A stretch of DNA of 64,000 bases from NCBI RefSeq assembly GCF_963675165.1, contig NC_087382.1:5247963-5311962 (forward strand). The letters are read 5' to 3'. The notes beneath the pieces were generated by a model. That model did no database searches, was not told the origin of the DNA, and saw nothing but the letters and a program-made list of their open reading frames with translations. The position numbers and the translations under genes were made by a program. This DNA comes from Halichondria panicea (Eukaryota > Porifera > Demospongiae > Suberitida > Halichondriidae). This document shows, one piece after another, positions 23,910 to 37,300 of this stretch. Each line of letters begins with the position of its first letter. Position 1 is the stretch's first letter.

Positions 23910-25335
23910 TTACAAATTGTAGGCTACATAAATGGGGTCGACTTCGTCAGCAAGGAAAGAGTCTCTGAGGTGAATGCGTTGCTTCTCTCCTCTGGAGTTG
24001 ATGGGGATGGTTCCGGGGTCCACGACTACCACGATGCCAGTGACCAGCTGTTGCTCTTCCAATAGTGCCGTGGTGATGACAGGAACAATGTCCAGTGCTT
24101 CTCTCTCCTCTCCCGATAGCTCAGCCACCACCACCAGCAGGCGATTGGACGAGAACACAGCACTGTATGCGAGTGGGTGTATAAGTGAGGGGATGTATGT
24201 GAGCATGTCTATATTAATCATGTCTATATTAATTTGATACAGTCATGTTATGAAGTATCTCTTTTTAATTTTTGTAGACAAAAAAGTGTTTGTTTACATA
24301 ATTATTTTAGCACACATTCATAACTACACATGTACTGTACGTTTTGTTTATGTGTGGCTACATACATGTACTACTTGTATAGGAGTTAGCTCACCTTCCA
24401 ACAACATTCTTGTGACTGCGGACCACAGAAGCTTCAATATCAGCAGGGTGGTATCGGAACCCTCTAATGTTCAGAGCCTCATCCAACGCCCCCACCACAT
24501 ACACACTGTCGTAGTTAGCTGGAGGGGGGGTGATGCAATAGTATACTGTCCATATAGCACAGATACACGGCTATAGTAGCCACGCCGTACACTCAAACTG
24601 ATTGCCTATTTCTACAGTACCAAAAGCAATGAAAGCAGCAATCAATCATATGCTCTATTAACATAAAAAATACATACAATCTATTTTTATGTGAGCTTGA
24701 CAGCTGATAATTTGCGGAGAATCTCACCTCCCTGCCTGTCAGTCTTCTCTGACTTCATCATGAAGCCGAGGTAGCCAGTACGGGCGTAGTGGACACTGGT
24801 GTCCCCTCCACCCTGTACTACTGTCTTGAAGTGCTCCCGAGACAGGGCATCATTGATCTCATCCTTGAGCCCGTAATAACCACTGCCATTGTGAGGACTG
24901 CTCACCCAAATCTATAATTGATTATATCACACTTCATTAAAATACACATAATTATACGTACATGCAAGTACTTTCATCACACACAATTAGTACACATAAT
25001 TAACATACTGTTATATACATGACTGTATGTACACTTCTAACTGCCTATAGAAATCTGCTACTGCATTCGATCACACCCACATAAAGAAACACCCACCTCT
25101 CCCAGGTCCGTGTGGGCACAAGGAATTTTCGTATCTGGGTGGACAATGGTCAACTTCACATCGGGGAGAATCTGGGGATCAGTCAGCATAATTATTTCGT
25201 GATATTTATACAACGCAAATCTAATATTGTACGTGTACATGCACATGTGTTTACAGGGATATACATGTACATGTATTATTGACCTTTTCTATTAAAGGTA
25301 CATGTACATGATGATGCATGTAAATGTGTATGTCT

Positions 25336-25392
<57 letters not shown>

Positions 25393-28300
25393 GGTGTGTG
25401 CATGATGACTGACCTTCCCACACTCCATTAGACAGACGCTGTGAGGAGCCCCCCTCTCTAGCACAGTCACCCTGTCCACTCTCAGAGCACGCTGGTCCAC
25501 ATACACACTGGACGGCTCGGGGTGCTGGGGACCTACAGGGTGGGGGGGAGTGCATCGTATAATCTGAAAAATAGTTGTGAACGTACATGTACCTACATGT
25601 ATACCATAATAGCAAGACTCAGTCTGACTGCAATGAAATATGAGTACTAATGCTGATTGATATTGCTATCCCTGTTATATATGATAATGAATCAAAGCTA
25701 GTTGCTTTAAATAGCAATATTAATTTTAAGTAGAGACCTGCAAACAGCAGATAATTACACACGGAATTGCCACCGCAGCTCCACCAACATAAAAGTCACT
25801 ATAATTACACATACACACATGCACACCCCACCTTGTAGACAGATGACAGAGTTGACTCGACAGCCAAACGAAGCACTGACTGTATGTGACGCTAGTCCGA
25901 GGGGGCTGAACAAGGCAGCAAAGGATGAGAGGAGGGAGGTCCTGGGTCGCTCCTCACTCACCACCACACACGTACGAACCACCGATAGGTCAATGCCCCG
26001 AGTCTGGAGAGAGAGAGAGAGAGAAGAGTCAATGCGTTAATTCTGTACAACCACGTCGTGAATATCTCTAGCATACTGCATGCATGCAGTTAACATGAAC
26101 TCTTTCTACCTTTAATGACTCTGTGCTGCTGCCCAACTCTCTACAGCAGATGTCAATGGTGGCATAGGAAACGTATGTGTCTCGAACTGTGTGTGTGTGT
26201 GTGCGCACAGGGTACAAATAAAGCAATACATGTATAGAGCATACAATATGATTGTCATCACACAAAGCAGTGTGCTGTGTTTAGTCAGCAGAGGTCATCA
26301 TAACTCTCTCACCTTTGTTGTTGCTGACCACGGACAACCAGAGGATAGGGTTCAGCTCGAGGTCGTACGGGCTGATCAAGAAGGTGTGGTGACCAGCATA
26401 CACTCTGAAGGGGAAAATGATCAGAGAGTAAAATGTAACATGATCTACCAAATTTTTAGCCATACCATTAGGCTTTAAAAATAATTCGTTGCATAAATGG
26501 TGTAATGCATGTACATGTAACACAGACTATACATGCTCAGTTCATAAATAACTCCGCGATATCTGAGAAGTACGTGTACTGCAACAGGTGCAAGATTAGG
26601 TACGTGTAGCTCACCCGGACATAGCCCAGAGCAGTAGCCCCAGGCCAGAGTAAGGGTCCAGACACAGGGTCACCTCTCTTGAGGGGTACAGCTCACAGAT
26701 GTGCTTGTGGGCCCGACACATGCCCATGATCGCAGCATGGGATACCTGTAATAGCAACATTCAAGGTAACAACATGTAGTGTGTATATTCAATATTAGTA
26801 AATGTAACACATACACGTGTGCATGTACATACAGTCTGTATTGTACAACAAATTTAGCTTGAACACACATCAATACTTTTCCCAACCTGTACTTTATTTT
26901 ATGTATATACACAGAAGGTGAAAACATGCATATGAGCAATTCGACCACAAATAGACTACAGCTAATGATGCATGTAGCTACATGTACAACCAAAAGCTCA
27001 ACAAGTAAATTTCCAGCATTTACGGAGAGTCGGCACATATGTAGTAGTGATACATGTATGCACGTACACGTGTACAATAATTAGCGTACCTTGACCCCTG
27101 ACAGGACTCCAGTGGTGGAGACACTGAAATCGAGGTAGGCTATCAGTTCAGGGGTGGGTGGTTTGTAGTACTTCTCTATCTTCTTCTTGGGTAGGTCATC
27201 AGTGACCATCAGGGGAGGGATGGTCTTAAAGTCAAGCATCGGAGCAGCCTCCTTCGACTTGAGGATTCTGTAGTACACAAAACACAAATACGTAATTAGT
27301 TTGCAGCTTAACATTACTTTCATACTCTATACTGCAAAAGAAAATGTAGCATAAGACTCTGTAAGTCCTGAGGAATGTATTTCACTAAACTTAATTTATG
27401 GGTCCAGCCCAGTCAGTATAACTGTTGTATTTAAGGGAAGCTATACGGTTAGACAAAAACTTTACTACGTGAAAGTATTATCGAGTTATATCAGTTTACA
27501 AAGCTTACACCGTTCACTATAGTGCATGAACACAAGCTTGTAAGACATGCAGACTCACTTGAGGACAATGTTGGACGAGAGTATGGCTCGAGAGTTACTG
27601 ATCTGCAGAGTCAGCTTAATGGTGGGCAGACTACCAGGGAGGTTGGTCATGAGGGGGGGTCGGATAATGACAGGGACCATCCCCACGTACAGACAGCCAT
27701 AGAATGCAGCGATGAGCTCAATACCGGGTGGGTAGAGGAGGGCAATGTGGTCCCCAGAGTTGAGCCGTAGCTTGTCCAAGATGAAGGCCCCGATACGTTC
27801 AGCACGCTTGTGGAGATTGATGCAGTTCATGGCTCGCAAAGAGTGGCCCTGAAAAGAAACAAGGAGGACGATTAAAACAAAGACTATACAGTGCCATTAA
27901 AACAGACCGCTATACGTAAAGATATATAAACAACGTAGAACAGCAGTAGAAATTGTAGTATAAGTACTGTACTAGTATTGATCATGGGAGATTTGGGGCT
28001 GTGCAGAAGTTAATATTGAAATTATGTTGTAATACTACATGCACTTCTCACCCTACTGTCTAGTAGACTGTAGAGGAGGTTGTCTGGCTGAGTCTGTGCC
28101 CTCCAGCGGAGGACCTCCCCAAGATTCTGGAACTTGCCAGCTCCGTCACCGTCGTCATAAGGGAGGTTGAACGCCTGGCCGGTTATGTCAGCCACTCGAC
28201 CAGTCACCAGATCTCCTATCAACTGGGCGGCTCCGGTCACAGCTACATGTACAAGGGGGTGTGGTCATACGAGTGCTTCATCTAGTGCGCTAATCTGAGA

Positions 28301-31300
28301 TGCTCGCAAAACATTTGTTAAAGCAAAACAAAGCATAAAATTATACACATCTCAAAAAAATTGAAAACATGTACAGTACATGAATATGCATTCGTAAAGA
28401 TCAGCTAAAACCATGTACATGTGCACACACACAACCAATAATCTAGTTACAGCCAAGTACTGTAAAACCTACTCACATGAGTGTGGCTTGGGTACTGGGA
28501 GGTTGGTGACACACTGGTAGGGACACATCAACAAGTTGACCGGATGCAGCGATCCCTCTATAAACCTCTGTCTTGCCTCGTGGACTTGTACCATCCCTCC
28601 GGCCCCACGAGGCAGCTGTCCATTACCAACCAATACAATGCCGTACAAGTTGACACCGTGGATACTCTCTACAGCTGGGACGACACTGTTCATCCAGGTG
28701 AATGCTTCTTCATCGGTACAGTTGGGCTTTTGTTCCCCCACAACCACCACTCTCTCGTCACGCAGCACTGGCACAGAGAACACAGCAATCCTGTATGCAA
28801 TGGGGAGATAATTATATAATTCAGTAACAAACAAGTTATAGTACGAAAAAAGTATGCACTCCTGGCACTTGTAGAAGTTTTTGCCCCAACCTACATGAAA
28901 CTCTAAGAAATTTCGGCCTGTAGCTAAACAGAATCATACCTTTAGAGGTCGCAATTTACGTAACATTATGCTCTGAATAATGTTTACATGTATGCTTGTG
29001 CAATGCTCTGGTCACTAACTCACCTGCCCTTGTAGACAAAAGAGTGTGGTTCAACGGCCATCACCGTAGCAATAAGGTCCTCAGTGTTGTGCCGACGAGG
29101 ACCGATCTGTATGAGTCCATCCAGAGTCCCACAGACGAACGCCAGTCCCCCTGTCCCCACGAACCCTAGTAGCCCGGTGCGAACATACACCCCAGTAGTA
29201 GCAGGTTTCTCCTGTTCATCGAGGGGCTGTACTCTGTGCGGGGAGGGGTCACGAACAATGTTAAAAAACTCACTTGAAGAGAGATTTAGTACCTCTCACA
29301 GTGATATTGTTGACTAATGAAGTACACGTATAATATAATGAGGAAATAATAAATCACATAAGGCACACTGGCTCATGCACGAAACCCTAAACAGTGCATG
29401 TGGTGCAGTATAATACATGTACATGTACCTGAAGGCGTGTGCAGTCTTCCCCTGCAGGCCCCAGTAGGCAGCCCCAGTGGCCGCACTCTGCACACAGATC
29501 TCACCAATTTCATCAGTCTTGCAGAGTGTGGGCAGGTGGCCAGTCCTCACGACCGAAATACGAGCTGGGGGGAGGAGGTGCATGCAGTATTAGAACTTAT
29601 TGCAGCATAACGATACCAGTTCATAGATGTGTACAGACCTACACACATACATGTACACGTAGTAGAATTCAAGCATATAGCACATGAGTTGAATGATTGG
29701 GTTTCGCTAGCTACACGTAAAACTGAAGTCATTGAATGCCTACTTACAACCAAACCAACAACACACATACAATGTGCATAAATTATATACGTGTAGTTAC
29801 AGTGTACCATGTCATTGTCATTGTTACCCGAGGTGCGTGGGCAGCCACGGGTATCTAGGTATCACGGTGCTCTAGTTACTATATGTAGGTGGCCCACCTC
29901 CTGGCATGACAATGCCGACATCCTGCAGAGTGAGAGAAGTGATGCTGCCTGGTTCCTCCACCCTCACAACACCGTAGCTCAGACCAGAGATGGACATCAC
30001 ACCACGGCCAGTAGACGTTGTCGCAGTGGGTCTGTATGAGGGGGAGGGGCACACAATATATGGAGGGAGAATGAGAAAACAGAAATTTTAACTCAGCACT
30101 TAACAGTGTTATTTATCCAATGTACATGTATGTACATCTATCTGCTTGCACTCCGAGGCTAGAGCTGTATACTGCTAACTCTTGAGTAATTTCATCCATC
30201 TTACCACCCTCACAAAGGACTGTCCACGGCTACAAGCTAGGTAAGCTAATGAATGTGCTGTGTTGGTCTATTGGCCCTAATTACCCTCTGCTGACTATTT
30301 ATGGGTCTATTAGCGCTCGACTGGCTCACCTTCTGACAGAGACAGTGAGTGTTTCTGGTGAGCCTGCACACGGACACAGCGCCTCTCTCCGGAGACCCTT
30401 AGGGGCGTACGCATCATAGAACAGGTCGGAAGAGGCCAGTGACCCTGTGAGGGGGGGGGGCAGTGGGTAGAACAAGAATGAAGTACATGTATCAAGCAAA
30501 ACCTACATGTATGTACATATACGTGTGTAACACAAGCACTGGAAGTACAGCCAACAAATTCATGGAGATAAAAACCAAGAAAAAAGTATTTTGGAGAGAC
30601 TAACAATATAATAGTAGTGTAGAGGTGGCCTGCTAACACAAGTTGAAACATGTGCTATGGAAACTTTGGGGCCCATTAACCTAGCTGGGTGACCACATCA
30701 ATAGATATTCCATTGTACATTGTAATACACATGCTATTCAGTCTAACACTTTGGCCCCCTCCCACTCACAAGGGTTGGCCCCGTCCTCCAGTAGCATCAT
30801 CCTCACAGTGTCCAGTTTGAGGTCCCTCAGTTCCTTGTGGTTGGACAGCTGGATACACCCACCCAGAGCACGGGATGAAGATACCACACACACCGCTGTA
30901 TGGGGGTGGGGCATATGTGACTCTTATTACCAGAATAATTATAAGACACTACTTGTACGGTATAAGGTCAGTTCATTTGAAAATACAAGACTCAAGTTAG
31001 AGGATCACTTAACTGAAACTAAGCCTCTAGAGCTCAATACTCCTAAACTTAACAAGTTAAATTGACTATCATTACCTAATTTGAGAGAGTTGAACTGACT
31101 ACAGTAAATTACGGATCTATGGTAATGAAATTACATATTTAATTGTTACCCACTTACCCTTGTGTTTGTGAATCATGTGTAGCCAGGCAGTGGGCAGGGT
31201 TGCCATGACGCTGGGTGCGACGTACACGACATGGATCCCGTTATAGGCTGCCGCCATCACTCCATGCCACAGACCAATGGAGAGCTTCGGGTCCTCAGTG

Positions 31301-34300
31301 CATATCATACACTCACCTGATAGGGGGGCGGGGTTACATGTAGCAGTGAAGTTGACTTTTTCATACAATACACTAGTATATGTGTACAGTACATTTCACA
31401 ATGGGTGATGATGTTCTCCCACTTGTATAGCTTACAATCTCATGTCGACATGGGCACAGCACAGAGCTAATATACTCAGTACAGCCTATGCTGTACTTTA
31501 ATGTAGGTCTAGGTGATCTTATATCCATGTACAAGTACCTTCTCTGTACACGCAAGCAGTGGTGAGTGATCGACAGTGTGTGAGCATGGCATTCCTAGTC
31601 ACAGCCACTCCCAGAGCAGAGCCATCCTTGGCTGACGAATACTGGACAGTGGAAGCAACACACAGGGTTAAGGGCCACTCACAATAAAGACTTCACGATA
31701 CACGTGTATAACTGTTAAGCCTGTCTACTGTGGCCACCTTCTATAGTAGTACAATAGTTGGACTCTGTTTAGGAAGTTTCTACATGATTTAGAAGCTCAA
31801 AGGGATAGTTTTAGTATAATTATATCCAGGACGTAGTGAGGGTTCTAATAAGCCCTGAGAGCTTCTATTAGACGGCTTCTGTTTTAAAGAGACCCCCAAG
31901 TCTCATTTAGAGTGTGTTTTACCTCAACTACAGTCACTGTTAGGCTGCTCAAAACTACAAATAGGTGTCACTGCAGAGATTGCCTCACCTCGATGTAAGC
32001 TGGGGTATCAGGCTGAGGCCTCTGTGGAGGAGACCAATCTTTGGGAGGCTTGGGCAGGTGCTCAGTCACAAACCATGTGAGACGAGGCCAGCTCTTGAAG
32101 TGAACAATGTGGTCCTTTCCCTCCTCTTTAGGCAGACCCCTCGCCGTGATCTCACTGGTCAGGGCCACAGAGATGTTGAGAGAGCCGAGAAGGAACCCGA
32201 CCTGTTGGCCTCCTGGGTCCTGTGTGTGTATGTGTGTGTGTGTGGGGGGGGCAGTCAAAGGGCGGAGACTTAGAATACATGTACACAAATATATAGAGAA
32301 GTGCTACGTACATGTACAACACGAACGAACGTGATGAACAAAGGTATAGCACTGACCAGGAGTGCATAGCTGAAACAATACAATCATGCATTCACTGTAC
32401 AAGCACTACTTTCCGACAGTACAGCAAAGTATTTACAATTGTACACACAAACGTATACCATAATCATTAGGGTACAAGTCAGATGCAGTACATTTATGAG
32501 AAGGGCAAGCACTCACCTCTCTAGTGAGTGGTGGCTCAATGGCCACTGGGATGACAGCTGCAAAGATACAGCCGTAGAAGGCACACACAAACTGAGCGGC
32601 TTCATCGGGCCGGAACACGAGGGCCACTCTGTCTCCGGGCTGGACCAGCTTACCACCGCCCAGCTTGTTGAGCATGTAGTGGGCTATCTTCTGGGAACGA
32701 TCAGCCAACTTGCCTGCAGGGCACAGGAAGAGTGATATTATTATCCTATAGCACTGCCAAACTATTGGCCTCTGCATGTCAGTGTACACTAGCTCTCATT
32801 GCAGCTCCTGCTACTATAGTGCTCCCATGCACCACAAGAGAAAACACCACACATCGTATTTATACTAGACGTACAGTGCATGCAAGACCTGTTCTTGTAA
32901 TGTACGTTACACACGTACATGTATAGTGGCCCTACAGTACAAGCTATACATCGTACAGGTACAGTACACGTACTGTAGATATTATAATTATGCATTGATC
33001 GACCCACCCCATATTTAATGTATACACAACAAACCACCCCCTCACCGTATGTGACGGCCACTGAGACCTTCCCGTGTAGATCCACAGTAGAGATGGCCGG
33101 AGACTTGGTGAGGGTAGAGCTGTGGTGTTGTATGGCGGCCTCCAAGTTCCTGTGCCAGTCCTGTCTGCTCTCTAGAGGCACACCCACTGCCGGCTGCATC
33201 GTGGGGCCGACTGGACACGGAGCAGTCGGGTCCTCGACACTAGCACCTGGTGGGGGGTGGGAACTCATGATCACAGGGGGAGGGAAGGAGCTGATTGCAA
33301 TGTCAGGGTCCAATAATCATATAGTCACTGTTTACTGACTAAAACTGACAGTCTTGAAGAGGCTGAGCTATCAAATTGAAGCTCTAATTTCTACCAGAGA
33401 GGAGGTATAACTGAATAGCTGCCAGCTTCTAGCTAACTGAGCATAGACACAGAGAAGACACTCAATAGATAAAATCATGTGATTCAATGTATATTGTTGA
33501 ATACAGCAAAGGCCATTTAAAGCTTGCCAATTAGTTCTAGTATAAAGTGTTATGACTACATTACTGAGCATATTTGGCACACTAATAGTGTACAATGCAG
33601 CACTGGTCATGTATACAACTAACACAGTTAGCTACAATGTAATGACTAGCACTCCTACGATGAGGGTCATGTTGTTGGGTTGTACCTTGTCACTACACCC
33701 CCTCTAATTAATAACTTCTAAAGCATTTAACTATCGCTATCGAGACTAGTAAGGACTTTAGAGGACTATTGTGACATGGCTGTAGTATAGAGGTACAAGT
33801 ACATGTGCATGTCGTATATTCATGCATGACTGCAATACTCATGCTTCAGAGTATATACGGCATTTACATGTACGCTGAAAAATCCACGCTGTTATTATTT
33901 TCTTAAGCTGTTCAATTGATTTGCTTTGTACAAATACGCCCACCCACCCCTGTACATGGTACAAAAGCCAAGCAACAGGAAACTTTCATTTCTTAAGCTG
34001 TTCGAAATTAATTTTCGGGCACCCAATGAATTGAAGTACATTTAGTTACAGATACGCCCACTCTTTGTACACGGTACTCACTGCTCTCCTCCTCCTGGTA
34101 GTACTGTTCCATTGGTCGCTTGTTCTTCTTGGGCCTCTTCAAAGTGTTGAGCAGTTGCTGGATCTTGTGAGACACGCCCCCACCACCGCCCGCTGTAGAG
34201 GGGAATTCCCCACCCACTACTATCTCGGGAGGAGGGGGAGAGGTGGTCTGAGTCAGGGGGGAGCTGGCCGGGTGACGGGGCTTGGTCTTGGGGGCTGTTG

Positions 34301-37300
34301 GAGGAGGGGACCCTCGTGGTGAGGGGGGGTGGGCACTCTGTACACAGGGGGGGTAGGTCAGTACGGTGTACATGTAGTATGATCTCGTATATACAGTGCC
34401 TTCAGCTTTGAGAGTAAATTTAACCACAGAGTGAGTAGTTGTACTTAAATGTATCTCAAGATTGGAACATTTCTAAGAAATTGTGCTGATACCATTGTGT
34501 AGGTGAATAAATAAGCTACAACCCTATTTGAAAATATTTCCCCAAAAGTTGTTGTAGTGGGAAATCATTTTAGGTAAAAATGGGGGTGATCATAAAATAT
34601 ATGTGTAACATGAAATATCTTCGGAACTAAAGTATTTCTGGACAACTTTTTTGTATCAAAAGATAGAAAATGTATTAACAATTAATGTGCAAAAACAATT
34701 AGACCTTAGCCGACAAATTTGCTTGAGTTCCATCGCTAAGCGAAAAGGCACCTAAAATATCCCATAATTGAGTATTAATCAGTACGTGTACTTATGTAAA
34801 CTATAACCATGCATATGTTAGCTAAACTATTCAGGAATGTTGTGCCAAAGTTCCATACCTTAGCCGAAAACAATTAGTCTTTTCCATCGCTAAGCGATTG
34901 TCCACTATAGAAAAATGTTGGTGTTTTATAAACCACCACATACCCACCACCTTTGGTTGCCATGGAAATATTTTTGGATATGTTTTAGATAATTTGTTCA
35001 CCAACACAATGGTACAGTAGAACCTCGATTATCTGGACACCTTGGTTCCAGAAGCAGGCCGGATAAGTGAATACGCCGGATAATCGAATAGATAAACCAC
35101 GCCTTGATCCACCTACTTTATTGATAAACAGCAGTGCCACATGGTTGTCTGCGCATGCGCAGAAGATAAGTAGGCATGTCTCCATGGTAACAGCTGCAAC
35201 GCGCATGCGCGTTTGAGGGACACGCCCATTTTTTGATCTGATAACAAGAAAACTGCCAAGCCGGATAATCGAGGTTCCGGATAATGGAGGGCCGGATAAT
35301 CGAGGTTCTACTGTATCATCATATTTTCTTAGAAATGTTCCAATCTCAAAATATTTACATTTATGTACTAACACGTACCAAATTGCGTTTATTTACTCTA
35401 TAGACTGAAGGCACTGTATACATACATGTGTGACATCACTAATAATAGCTACAGACGTATACCAGTACATCTAATACGTTGTCTTCCGGACCCATTGCCT
35501 TATCATCTTTTTAACAAGTGCTACTATATGAAGATTTTGGGGCCGCCGTAAACATACATTGTACTACACGTAGACATGTAGAGAATGATCATAGGGTGAC
35601 CACAATACACAGTATACATGTAATAGACACAATCGATATTTCGGTCGTACAGACGAGTATCATATCAATTAGTAGTGCTAATGCCATACAGCATCCATAT
35701 TCCCAAGTGGGCGGACAATTAAAACAGATTTCAATATTCATGGGCCTCTAACAGTAACCATAACTGTTGACCTTTGCCCCCACACCTGGTGACACAAAAG
35801 GTAAACCATTGTCATAACCATATGCACTAGGACCACATGCAGAAGCGATTTAACAATGTTGTTCTTGCAACACATGTACAGCCTCGAATAGACAAACATA
35901 ATATGACCAACTACACACACTTGTACAGTTGTACTACGAATATTGAAATCGAAAAAATACACAAACGAAGAACTTACAATGTTCTGTACCTGACCTTTTA
36001 TGGAGAAAAACTCAGGCTGAAGAAAAGTTTAGTACATGACTGCACATTGTATGCTACTCTTGATGCTATTTTAATATTAGGGCAATATTACCCGACCCTG
36101 CATGTCTTCCCTTGTATAGACCTGTACCCACCTGAACCCATACAGGAGCCCATACGACATACCCTAAACACACACCCACTCACAACAAACCCAATAGAAA
36201 TATGACATCAGTTTTTTTAATTGAGTAGACCATAAATACTGTATGCATTCACAAGCCATCTATGTAGTACGGTGTAAGTGTCACCCCAATCTCCGCCCTC
36301 CCACTTACGGCAGATCTGGGTGTTCTGTTCATCTCATGATCGCTGGCGGAGGGAGACAGGACCTGGGGGATGGGTCCGGTGAACCTCCTCTCGGACATGG
36401 GCAGGGCCTCTCCCAGTGTGGATGCCAGCGCTTGTTGCACGGCAGCCTGACGGGCTCCTGTATCAAGCAAAGGCAGGGAGTAGTACAAGGAGCAGATAAA
36501 AATATTTTTAGGGGGGAATTTTGTGGCTGTACCATAATACACTATACTGTTATAGAGATTAATAAACACGTAGAATACTCAATTTCAGTATGATCACGGT
36601 GGATAGCATTTTGTTCCTGTCTTTGCGTGTCACTATAGTAACTGTAAACGTACTGCATGCACGTCTGTATATACTAGGGGTGAGTTAGTTAGTTTACTGC
36701 AGTGAAGACCAGTCTAGACAGTGGTGCAGCCACCCCTGGGTAGATCAACAGTTGGTATAATAAACAGGTGGCCTATTGAAACACGACAGCTATGGAGACT
36801 TAGGGCTCCATTAACCTGGCTGTATTATAGACATGGCCTGCTAACACAGGTCCAAACACATGCTATGAAGACTCAATTAGGGGTCCATTAACCTGGCTGT
36901 ATTATAGACATGGCTTGCTAACATAGGTCCAAACACATGCTATGAAGACTCAATTAGGGGTCCATTAACCTGGCTGTATTATAGACATGGCCTGCTAACA
37001 TAGGTCCAAACACATGCTATGGATACTCAATTAGGGGTCCATTAACCTGGCTGTATTATTTGGACGACCTGCTTATGGGTGACCACAATAGAACACATCA
37101 GTCACCATGACTGCATACCCTCCTCACTAAGTGAGTTTCCATTGTAAACATGTGGTCTAATTAGCTACGCTTTACGCTTTTCAAATTTTAGACTAAAGTA
37201 GTAGGAGGATGACTACTAAGACAGCCAACAGTTAATTACCACATCAACACAACACACGTTGCACAGCATCCCATCGACTCAGAGCTATACCATATATGGT

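Noticed and set aside
31968-32288. Open frames on the plus strand opposite DIP2 exons (for example 31965-32273, 28481-28819)
   Set aside because: They are antisense shadows of well-supported DIP2 exons.
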